Origin: Hirudinaria manillensis
Lineage: Eukaryota; Annelida; Clitellata; Hirudinida; Hirudinidae
DNA: 64,000 nt
NCBI GenBank assembly: GCA_034509925.1
Contig: CM067527.1
Coordinates: 12,277,001 to 12,341,000 of the forward strand
Direction of reading: 5' to 3'
Shown: positions 14,401 to 26,400 of the stretch, in pieces
Position numbering within the stretch: the stretch's first letter is position 1
How the letters are laid out: the number at the start of each line of letters is the position of its first letter
Position numbers and translations under genes: made by a program
Notes under the pieces: model-generated
The model's database searches: none
Told to the model about the DNA's origin: nothing
Seen by the model: only the letters and a program-made list of their open reading frames with translations

Positions 14401-17400
14401 AAAACCTGAACCAGAAAAGCTCGAAGTAACAGAGGAAACTCTGAAAGAAGAGGTTCTCGAAAGGCACGAAGAGGTCGAATTCGTAGAAACTGTCGCCGAG
14501 CAATTGGAAGAATCAGCGAAAATCGAACCATCGTTGGAGGTCGAGGTAAAAGAAACCGAGCCAAGTGTCACTGAAAAAGTTACACCGTCAGAAGAAATCA
14601 TCGAAGCCGTCGAAGAAGAAATTGTGACTGAGAAGGTGGTCGCTGAGGTAGAATCCGTTATTCTGGAAGAAAAGCCTGAGGCAGAAAAAGAAGTGCCGGT
14701 AGAAAAAGCGAAAGTTGCCGAAGAAAAACCTGAACCAGATGAGCTCGAAGTGACAGAGGAAACTCTGAAAGAAGAGGTTCTCGAAAGGCACGAAGAGGTC
14801 GAATTCGTAGAAACTGTCGCCGAGCAATTGGAAGAATCAGCGAAAATCGAACCATCTTTGGAGATCGAGGTAAAAGAAACCGAGCCAAGTGTCACTGAAA
14901 AATTTACTCCGTCAGAAGAAATCATCGAAGCTGTCGAAGAAGAAATTGTGACTGAGAAGGTGGTCGCTGAGGTAGAATCCGTTACTCAGGAAGAAAAGCC
15001 TGAGGCAGAGAAAGAAGCGCCGGTAGAAAAAGCGGAAGTTGCCGAAGAAAAACCTGAACCAGAGGAGCTCGAAGTGACAGAGGAAACTCTGAAAGAAGAG
15101 GTTCTCGAAAGGCACGAAGAGGTCGAATTCGTAGAAACTGTCGCCGAGCAATTGGAAGAATCAGCGAAAATCGAACCATCTTTGGAGATCGAGGTAAAAG
15201 AAACCGAGCCAAGTGTCACTGAAAAATTTACTCCGTCAGAAGAAATCATCGAAGCCGTCGAAGAAGAAATTGTGACTGAGAAGGTGGTCGCTGAGGTAGA
15301 ATCCGTTACTCTGGAAGAAAAGCCTGAGGCAGAGAAAGAAGCGCCGGTAGAAAAAGCGGAAGTTGCCGAAGAAAAACCTGAACCAGAAGAGCTCGAAGTA
15401 ACAGAGGAAACTCTGAAAGAAGAGGTTCTCGAAAGGCACGAAGAGGTCGATTTCGTAGAAACTGTTGCCGAGCAAATGGAAGAATCAGCGAAAATCGAAC
15501 CATCTTTGGAGATCGAGGTAAAAGAAACCGAGCCACGTGTCACTGAAAAAGTTACACCGTCAGAAGAAATCATCGAAGCCGTCGAAGAAGAAATTGTGAC
15601 TGAGAAGGTGGTCGCTGAGGAAGAATCCGTTATTCTGGAAGAAAAGCCTGAGGCAGAAAAAGAAGTGCCGGTAGAAAAAGCGGAAGTTGCCGAAGAAAAA
15701 CCTGAACCAGAAGAGCTCGAAGTAACAGAGGAAACTCTGAAAGAAGAGGTTCTCGAAAGGCACGAAGAGGTCGAATTCGTAGAAACTGTCGCCGAGCAAT
15801 TGGAAGAATCAGCGAAAATCGAACCATCGTTGGAGGTCGAGGTAAAAGAAACCGAGCCAAGTGTCACTGAAAAAGTTACTCCGTCAGAAGAAATCATCGA
15901 AGCCGTCGAAGAAGAAATTGTGACTGAGAAGGTGGTCGCTGAGGTAGAATCCGTTATTCTGGAAGAAATGCCTGAGGCAGAGAAAGAAGCGCCGGTAGAA
16001 AAAGCGGAAGTTGCCGAAGAAAAACCTGAACCAGAAGAGCTCGAAGTAACAGAGGAAACTCTGAAAGAAGAGGTTCTCGAAAGGCACGAAGAGGTCGAAT
16101 TCGTAGAAACTGTCGCCGAGCAATTGGAAGAATCAGCGAAAATCGAACCATCTTTGGAGGTCGAGGTAAAAGAAACCGAGCCACGTGTCACTGCAAAAGT
16201 TACACCGTCAGAAGAAATCATCGAAGCCGTCGAAGAAGAAATTGTGACTGAGAAGGTGGTCGCTGAGGAAGAATCCGTTGCTCTGGAAGAAATGCCTGAG
16301 GCAGAGAAAGAAGCGCCGGTAGAAAAAGCGGAAGTTGCCGAAGAAAAACCTGAACCAGAAGAGCTCGAAGTAACAGAGGAAACTCTGAAAGAAGAGGTTC
16401 TCGAAAGGCACGAAGAGGTCGATTTCGTAGAAACTGTTGCCGAGCAAATGGAAGAATCAGCGAAAATCGAACCATCTTTGGAGATCGAGGTAAAAGAAAC
16501 CGAGCCACGTGTCACTGAAAAAGTTACACCGTCAGAAGAAATCATCGAAGCCGTCGAAGAAGAAATTGTGACTGAGAAGGTGGTCGCTGAGGAAGAATCC
16601 GTTATTCTGGAAGAAAAGCCTGAGGCAGAAAAAGAAGTGCCGGTAGAAAAAGCGGAAGTTGCCGAAGAAAAACCTGAACCAGAAGAGCTCGAAGTAACAG
16701 AGGAAACTCTGAAAGAAGAGGTTCTCGAAAGGCACGAAGAGGTCGAATTCGTAGAAACTGTCGCCGAGCAATTGGAAGAATCAGCGAAAATCGAACCATC
16801 GTTGGAGGTCGAGGTAAAAGAAACCGAGCCAAGTGTCACTGAAAAAGTTACTCCGTCAGAAGAAATCATCGAAGCCGTCGAAGAAGAAATTGTGACTGAG
16901 AAGGTGGTCGCTGAGGTAGAATCCGTTATTCTGGAAGAAATGCCTGAGGCAGAGAAAGAAGCGCCGGTAGAAAAAGCGGAAGTTGCCGAAGAAAAACCTG
17001 AACCAGAAGAGCTCGAAGTAACAGAGGAAACTCTGAAAGAAGAGGTTCTCGAAAGGCACGAAGAGGTCGAATTCGTAGAAACTGTCGCCGAGCAATTGGA
17101 AGAATCAGCGAAAATCGAACCATCTTTGGAGATCGAGGTAAAAGAAACCGAGCCAAGTGTCACTGAAAAAGTTACACCGTCAGAAGAAATCATCGAAGCC
17201 GTCGAAGAAGAAATTGTGACTGAGAAGGTGGTCGCTGAGGTAGAATCCGTTACTCTGGAAGAAAAGCCTGAGGCAGAGAAAGAAGCGCCGGTAGAAAAAG
17301 CGGAAGTTGCCGAAGAAAAACCTGAACCAGAAGAGCTCGAAGTAACAGAGGAAACTCTGAAAGAAGAGGTTCTCGAAAGGCACGAAGAGGTCGAATTCGT

Positions 17401-20400
17401 AGAAACTGTTGCCGAGCAAATGGAAGAATCAGCGAAAATCGAACCATCTTTGGAGATCGAGGTAAAAGAAACCGAGCCACGTGTCACTGAAAAAGTTACA
17501 CCGTCAGAAGAAATCATCGAAGCCGTCGAAGAAGAAATTGTGACTGAGAAGGTGGTCGCTGAGGAAGAATCCGTTATTCTGGAAGAAAAGCCTGAGGCAG
17601 AAAAAGAAGTGCCGGTAGAAAAAGCGGAAATTGCCGAAGAAAAACCTGAACCAGAAGAGCTCGAAGTAACAGAGGAAACTCTGAAAGAAGAGGTTCTCGA
17701 AAGGCACGAAGAGGTCGAATTCGTAGAAACTGTCGCCGAGCAATTGGAAGAATCAGCGAAAATCGAACCATCTTTGGAGATCGAGGTAAAAGAAACCGAG
17801 CCAAGTGTCACTGAAAAAGTTACACCGTCAGAAGAAATTATCGAAGCTGTCGAAGAAGAAATTGTGACTGAGAAGGTGGTCGCTGAGGTAGAATCCGTTA
17901 CTCTGGAAGAAAAGCCTGAGGCAGAGAAAGAAGCGCCGGTAGAAAAAGCGGAAGTTAGCGAAGAAAAACCTGAACCAGAAGAGCTCGAAGTAACAGAGGA
18001 AACTCTGAAAGAAGAGGTTCTCGAAAGGCACGAAGAGGTCGAATTCGTAGAAACTGTCGCCGAGCAATTGGAAGAATCAGCGAAAATCGAACCATCTTTG
18101 GAGATCGAGGTAAAAGAAACCGAGCCAAGTGTCACTGAAAAAGTTACACCGTCAGAAGAAATCATCGAAGCTGTCGAAGAAGAAATTGTGACTGAGAAGG
18201 TGGTCGCTGAGGTAGAATCCGTTACTCTGGAAGAAAAGCCTGAGGCAGAGAAAGAAGCGCCGGTAGAAAAAGCGGAAGTTGCCGAAGAAAAACCTGAACC
18301 AGAAGAGCTCGAAGTAACAGAGGAAACTCTGAAAGAAGAGGTTCTCGAAAGGCACGAAGAGGTCGAATTCGTAGAAACTGTTGCCGAGCAAATGGAAGAA
18401 TCAGCGAAAATCGAACCATCTTTGGAGATCGAGGTAAAAGAAACCGAGCCACGTGTCACTGAAAAAGTTACACCGTCAGAAGAAATCATCGAAGCCGTCG
18501 AAGAAGAAATTGTGACTGAGAAGGTGGTCGCTGAGGAAGAATCCGTTATTCTGGAAGAAAAGCCTGAGGCAGAAAAAGAAGTGCCGGTAGAAAAAGCGGA
18601 AATTGCCGAAGAAAAACCTGAACCAGAAGAGCTCGAAGTAACAGAGGAAACTCTGAAAGAAGAGGTTCTCGAAAGGCACGAAGAGGTCGAATTCGTAGAA
18701 ACTGTCGCCGAGCAATTGGAAGAATCAGCGAAAATCGAACCATCTTTGGAGATCGAGGTAAAAGAAACCGAGCCAAGTGTCACTGAAAAAGTTACACCGT
18801 CAGAAGAAATTATCGAAGCTGTCGAAGAAGAAATTGTGACTGAGAAGGTGGTCGCTGAGGTAGAATCCGTTACTCTGGAAGAAAAGCCTGAGGCAGAGAA
18901 AGAAGCGCCGGTAGAAAAAGCGGAAGTTAGCGAAGAAAAACCTGAACCAGAAGAGCTCGAAGTAACAGAGGAAACTCTGAAAGAAGAGGTTCTCGAAAGG
19001 CACGAAGAGGTCGAATTCGTAGAAACTGTTGCCGAGCAAATGGAAGAATCAGCGAAAATCGAACCATCTTTGGAGATCGAGGTAAAAGAAACCGAGCCAC
19101 GTGTCACTGAAAAAGTTACACCGTCAGAAGAAATCATCGAAGCCGTCGAAAAAGAATTTGTGACTGAGAAGGTGGTCGTTGAAGAAGAATCCGTTACTCT
19201 GGAAGAAAAGCCTGACGAAGAGAAAGAAGTGCCGGTAGAAAAAGCGGAAGTTGCCGAAGAAAAACCTGAACCAGAAGAGCTCGAAGTAACAGAGGAAACT
19301 GTCGCCGAGCAATTGGAAGACACAGCGAAAATCGAGCCATCGTTGAAGGTCGAGTTAAAAGAAACCGAGCCAAGTGTTACTGAAAAAGTTACTCCGTTAG
19401 AAGAAATCATCGAAGCCGTCGAAGAAGAAATTGTGACTGAGAAGGTGGTCGCTGAGGTAGAATCCGTTATTCTGGAAGAAAAGCCTGAGGCAGAAAAAGA
19501 AGTGCCGGTAGAAAAAGCGGAAGTTGCCGAAGAAAAACCTGAACCAGAAGAGCTCGAAGTAATAGAGGAAACTCTGAAAGAAGAGGTTCTCGAAGAAGTC
19601 GAGGTAGGCACAGAAACAGTCGGTGTACCTTCAGAAATCGTACAACGTCTTGATACTGAGATAACGGAAACCTCGCCTCATCTCGTTGAAGAAGTTCTTG
19701 CGTTAGAAAAAACTATCGAGGCCGTGGACAAAGAAGAGACCGAGAAAATTGTACGAGAGGAAGAATTTGAGGAAATTGAATATCCTTCTCACGAACTCGA
19801 CCAAATTCATGTCGACACTGTGGATGAAATCAAATTGAGACCAACATCTGATGAATATCTAGTTGAAAAGGTTATCACAACAAGCGACATTTCTATTTCC
19901 GATGACACGACAGATTCCAGAGAAATTCAATTTATTGAGCGTACATTGGAATCAGTTGAAAAGCAGATAATAGAATTGGAATTTCATGATCAAGATAAAC
20001 CTGTCACAGAATCATTGGAATACGTCACTGCACTAGAAAAACAATTGGAAAAAGAAGATGTCCAAGAAATAATAACGTCCACAGCCGATATCGAAGTTAC
20101 GGAAAAAGATGTGCCAACCCCAACGATCATATCTGAAATCGCTAAAGTAGTTCCAACAGAAGAAATCGAAGAGGTTGTCGAAAAAGAATTTGTGACTGAG
20201 AAGGTGGTCGCTGAGGAAGAATCCGTTGCTCTGGAAGAAAAGCCGGAGGCAGAGAAAGAAGCGCCGGTAGAAAAAGCGGAAGTTGCCGTAGAAAAACCTG
20301 AACCAGAGGAGCTCGAAGTGACAGAGGAAACTCTGAAAGAAGAGGTTCTCGAAAGGCACGAAGAGGTCGAATTCGTAGAAACTGTCGCCGAGCAATTGGA

Positions 20401-23400
20401 AGAATCAGCGAAAATCGAACCATCTTTGGAGATCGAGGTAAAAGAAACCGAGCCAAGTGTCACTGAAAAATTTACTCCGTCAGAAGAAATCATCGAAGCT
20501 GTCGAAGAAGAAATTGTGACTGAGAAGGTGGTCGCTGAGGTAGAATCCGTTACTCTGGAAGAAAAGCCTGAGGCAGAGAAAGAAGCCCCGGTAGAAAAAG
20601 CGGAAGTTGCCGAAGAAAAACCTGAACCACAAGAGCTCGAAGTAACAGAGGAAACTCTGAAAGAAGAGGTTCTCGAAAGGCACGAAGAGGTCGAATTCGT
20701 AGAAACTGTTGCCGAGCAAATGGAAGAATCAGCGAAAATCGAACCATCTTTGGAGATCGAGGTAAAAGAAACCGAGCCAAGTGTCACTGAAAAAGTTACA
20801 CCGTCAGAAGAAATCATCGAAGCCGTCGAAGAAGAAATTGTGACTGAGAAGGTGGTCGCTGAGGAAGAATCCGTTATTCTGGAAGAAAAGCCTGAGGCAG
20901 AAAAAGAAGTGCCGGTAGAAAAAGCGGAAGTTGCCGAAGAAAAACCTGAACCAGAAGAGCTCGAAGTAACAGAGGAAACTGTCGCCGAGCAATTGGAAGA
21001 CACAGCGAAAATCGAGCCATCGTTGAAGGTCGAGTTAAAAGAAACCGAGCCAAGTGTCACTGAAAAAGTTACTCCGTCAGAAGAAATCATCGAAGCTGTC
21101 GAAGAAGAAATTGTGACTGAGAAGGTGGTCGCTGAGGTAGAATCCGTTACTCTGGAAGAAATGCCTGAGGCAGAGAAAGAAGCGCCGGTAGAAAAAGCGG
21201 AAGTTGCCGAAGAAAAACCTGAACCAGAGGAGCTCGAAGTGACAGAGGAAACTCTGAAAGAAGAGGTTCTCGAAAGGCACGAAGAGGTCGAATTCGTAGA
21301 AACTGTCGCCGAACAATTGGAAGAATCAGCGAAAATCGAACCATCTTTGGAGATCGAGGTAAAAGAAACCGAGCCAAGTGTCACTGAAAAATTTACTCCG
21401 TCAGAAGAAATCATCGAAGCTGTCGAAGAAGAAATTGTGACTGAGAAGGTGGTCGCTGAGGTAGAATCCGTTACTCTGGAAGAAAAGCCTGACGAAGAGA
21501 AAGAAGCCCCGGTAGAAAAAGCGGAAGTTGCCGAAGAAAAACCTGAACCAGAGGAGCTCGAAGTGACAGAGGAAACTCTGAAAGAAGAGGTTCTCGAAAG
21601 GCACGAAGAGGTCGAATTCGTAGAAACTGTTGCCGAGCAAATGGAAGAATCAGCGAAAATCGAACCATCTTTGGAGATCGAGGTAAAAGAAACCGAGCCA
21701 AGTGTCACTGAAAAAGTTACACCGTCAGAAGAAATCATCGAAGCCGTCGAAGAAGAAATTGTGACTGAGAAGGTGGTCGCTGAGGTAGAATCCGTTATTC
21801 TGGAAGAAAAGCCTGAGGCAGAGAAAGAAGTGCCGGTAGAAAAAGCGGAAGTTGCCGAAGAAAAACCTGAACCAGAAGAGCTAGAAGTAACAGAGGAAAC
21901 TGTCGCCGAGCAATTGGAAGACACAGCGAAAATCGAGCCATCGTTGAAGGTCGAGTTAAAAGAAACCGAGCCAAGTGTCTCTGAAAAAGTTACTCCGTCA
22001 GAAGAAATCATCGAAGCCGTCGAAGAAGAAATTGTGACTGAGAAGGTGGTCGCTGAGGTAGAATCCGTTATTCTGGAAGAAAAGCCTGAGGCAGAGAAAG
22101 AAGTGCCGGTAGAAAAAGCGGAAGTTGCCGAAGAAAAACCTGAACCAGAAGAGCTCGAAGTAACAGAGGAAACTCTGAAAGAAGAGGTTCTCGAAAGGCA
22201 CGAAGAAGTCGAATTCGTAGAAACTGTCGCCGAGCAATTGGAAAAAACAGCGAAAATCGAGACATCGTTGGAGGTCGAGGTAAAAGAAACCGAGCCAAGT
22301 GTCACTGAAAAAGTTACACCGTCAGAAGAAATCATCGAAGCCGTCGAAGAAGAAATTGTGACTGAGAAGGTGATCGCTGAGGTAGAATCCGTTACTGTGG
22401 AAGAAAAGCCTGAGGCAGAGAAAGAAGTGCCGGTAGAAAAAGCGGAAGTTGCCGAAGAAAAACCTGAACCAGAAGAGCTCGAAGTAATAGAGGAAACTCT
22501 GAAAGAAGAGGTTCTCGAAGAAGTCGAGGTAGGCACAGAAACAGTCGGTGTACCTTCAGAAATCGTACAACGTCTTGATACTGAGATAACGGAAACCTCG
22601 CCTCATCTCGTTGAAGAAGTTCTTGCGTTAGAAAAAACTATCGAGGCCGTGGACAAAGAAGAGACCGAGAAAATTGTACGAGAGGAAGAATTTGAGGAAA
22701 TTGAATATCCTTCTCACGAACTCGACCAAATTCATGTCGACACTGTGGATGAAATCAAATTGAGACCAACATCTGATGAATATCTAGTTGAAAAGGTTAT
22801 CACAACAAGCGACATTTCTATTTCCGATGACACGACAGATTCCAGAGAAATTCAATTTATTGAGCGTACATTGGAATCAGTTGAAAAGCAGATAATAGAA
22901 TTGGAATTTCATGATCAAGATAAACCTGTCACAGAATCATTGGAATACGTCACTGCACTAGAAAAACAATTGGAAAAAGAAGATGTTCAAGAAATAATAA
23001 CGTCCACAGCCGATATCGAAGTTACGGAAGAATATGTGCCAACCCCAACGATCATATCTGAAACCGCTAAATTAGTTACAACGAGAAAAATCGAAGAGGT
23101 TGACGAAAAAGAATTTGTGACTGAGAAGGTGGTCGTTGAGGAAGAATCCGTTACTCTGGAAGAAAAGCCTGACGAAGAGAAAGAAGTGCCGGTAGAAAAA
23201 GCGGAAGTTGCCGAAGAAAAACCTGAACCAGAAGAGCTCGAAGTAACAGAGGAAACTCTGAAAGAAGAGGTTCTCGAAAGGCACGAAGAGGTCGAATTCG
23301 TAGAAACTGTCGTCGAGCAATTGGAAGAATCAGCGAAAATCGAACCATCTTTGGAGATCGAGGTAAAAGAAACCGAGCCAAGTGTCACTGAAAAAGTTAC

Positions 23401-26400
23401 ACCGTCAGGCGAAATCATCGAAGCTGTCGAAGAAGAAATTGTGACTGAGAAGGTGGTCGCTGAGGTAGAATCTGTTACTCTGGAAGAAAAGCCTGAGGCA
23501 GAGAAAGAAGCGCCGGTAGAAAAAGCGGAAGTTGCCGAAGAAAAACCTGAACCAGAAGAGCTCGAAGTAACAGAGGAAACTCTGAAAGAAGAGGTTCTCG
23601 AAAGGCACGAAGAGGTCGAATTCGTAGAAACTGTCGCCGAGCAATTGGAAGAATCAGCGAAAATCGAACCATCTTTGGAGAACGAGGTAAAAGAAACCGA
23701 GCCAAGTGTCACTGAAAAATTTACTCCGTCAGAAGAAATCATCGAAGCTGTCGAAGAAGAAATTGTGACTGAGAAGGTGGTCGCTGAGGTAGAATCCGTT
23801 ACTCTGGAAGAAAAGCCTGAGGCAGAAAAAGAAGTGCCGGTAGAAAAAGCGGAAGTTGCCGAAGAAAAACCTGAACCAGAAGAGCTCGAAGTAACAGAGG
23901 AAACTGTCGCCGAGCAATTGGAAGACAAAGCGAAAATCGAGCCATCGTTGAAGGTCGAGTTAAAAGAAACCGAGCCAAGTGTCACTGAAAAAGTTACTCC
24001 GTCAGAAGAAATCATCGAAGCCGTCGAAGAAGAAATTGTGACTGAGAAGGTGGTCGCTGAGGTAGAATCCGTTATTCTGGAAGAAAAGCCTGAGGCAGAA
24101 AAAGAAGTGCCGGTAGAAAAAGCGGAAGTTGCCGAAGAAAAACCTGAACCAGTAGAGCTCGAAGTAACAGAGGAAACTCTGAAAGAAGAAGTTCTCGAAG
24201 AAGTCGAGGTAGGCACAGAAACAGTCGGTGTACCTTCAGAAATCGTACAACGTCTTGATACTGAGATAACGGAAACCTCGCCATATCTCGTTGAAGAAGT
24301 TCTTGCGTTAGAAAAAACTATCGAGGCCGTGGACAAAGAAGAGACCGAGAAAATTGTACGAGAGGAAGAATTTGAGGAAATTGAATATCCTTCTCACGAA
24401 CTCGACCAAATTCATGTCGACACTGTGGATGAAATCAAATTGAGACCAACATCTGATGAATATCTAGTTGAAAAGGTTATCACAACAAGCGACATTTCTA
24501 TTTCCGATGACACGACAGATTCCAGAGAAATTCAATTTATTGAGCGTACATTGGAATCAGTTGAAAAGCAGATAATAGAATTGGAATTTCATGATCAAGA
24601 TAAACCTGTCACAGAATCATTGGAATACGTCACTGCACTAGAAAAACAATTGGAAAAAGAAGATGTTCAAGAAATAATAACGTCCACAGCCGATATCGAA
24701 GTTACGGAAGAATATGTGCCAACCCCAACGATCATATCTGAAACCGCTAAATTAGTTACAACGAGAGAAATCGAAGAGGTTGACGAAAAAGAATTTGTGA
24801 CTGAGAAGGTGGTCGCTGAGGAAGAATCCGTTGCTCTGGAAGAAAAGCCGGAGGCAGAGAAAGAAGCGCCGGTAGAAAAAGCGGAAGTTGCCGTAGAAAA
24901 ACCTGAACCAGAAGATTTCGAAGTAACAGAGGAAACTCTGAAAGAAGAGGTTCTCGAAAGGCACGAAGAGGTCGAATTCGTAGAAACTGTCGTCGAGCAA
25001 TTGGAAGAATCAGCGAAAATCGAACCATCTTTGGAGATCGAGGTAAAAGAAACCGAGCCAAGTGTCACTGAAAAAGTTACACCGTCAGAAGAAATCATCG
25101 AAGCTGTCGAAGAAGAAATTGTGACTGAGAAGGTGGTCGCTGAGGTAGAATCTGTTACTCTGGAAGAAAAGCCTGAGGCAGAGAAAGAAGCGCCGGTAGA
25201 AAAAGCGGAAGTTGCCGAAGAAAAACCTGAACCAGAAGAGCTCGAAGTAACAGAGGAAACTCTGAAAGAAGAGGTTCTCGAAAGGCACGAAGAGGTCGAA
25301 TTCGTAGAAACTGTCGCCGAGCAATTGGAAGAATCAGCGAAAATCGAACCATCTTTGGAGATCGAGGTAAAAGAAACCGAGCCAAGTGTCACTGAAAAAG
25401 TTACACCGTCAGAAGAAATCATCGAAGCTGTCGAAGAAGAAATTGTGACTGAGAAGGTGGTCGCTGAGGTAGAATCCGTTACTCTGGAAGAAAAGCCTGA
25501 GGCAGAGAAAGAAGAGCCGGTAGAAAAAGCGGAAGTTGCCGAAGAAAAACCTGAACCAGAAGAGCTCGAAGTAACAGAGGAAACTCTGAAAGAAGAGGTT
25601 CTCGAAAGGCACGAAGAGGTCGAATTCGTAGAAACTGTTGCCGAGCAAATGGAAGAATCAGCGAAAATCGAACCATCTTTGGAGATCGAGGTAAAAGAAA
25701 CCGAGCCGCGTGTCACTGAAAAAGTTACACCGTCAGAAGAAATCATCGAAGCCGTCGAAGAAGAAATTGTGACTGAGAAGGTGGTCGCTGAGGAAGAATC
25801 CGTTATTCTGGAAGAAAAGCCTGAGGCAGAAAAAGAAGTGCCGGTAGAAAAAGCGGAAGTTGCCGAAGAAAAACCTGAACCAGAAGAGCTCGAAGTAACA
25901 GAGGAAACTGTCGCCGAGCAATTGGAAGACACAGCGAAAATCGAGCCATCGTTGAAGGTCGAGGTAAAAGAAACCGAGCCAAGTGTCACTGAAAAAGTTA
26001 CTCCGTCAGAAGAAATCATCGAAGCCGTCGAAGAAGAAATTGTGACTGAGAAGGTGGTCGCTGAGGAAGAATCCGTTGCTCTGGAAGAAATGCCTGAGGC
26101 AGAGAAAGAAGCGCCGGTAGAAAAAGCGGAAGTTGCCGAAGAAAAACCTGAACCAGAAGAGCTCGAAGTAACAGAGGAAACTCTGAAAGAAGAGGTTCTC
26201 GAAAGGCACGAAGAGGTCGAATTCGTAGAAACTGTCGCCGAGCAATTGGAAGAATCAGCGAAAATCGAACCATCTTTGGAGGTCGAGGTAAAAGAAACCG
26301 AGCCACGTGTCACTGAAAAAGTTACACCGTCAGAAGAAATCATCGAAGCTGTCGAAGAAGAAATTTTGACTGAGAAGGTGGTCGCTGAGGTAGAATCCGT

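Noticed and set aside
14986-19611. Long minus-strand open frames rich in Ser (up to about 1540 codons) and many 60-120 codon minus-strand frames across the giant exon
   Set aside because: They are mirrors of the plus-strand repeat: the repeated codons happen to lack the reverse-complement stops. They break wherever a linker or a variant such as CTCAGG occurs, and the plus frame never breaks.
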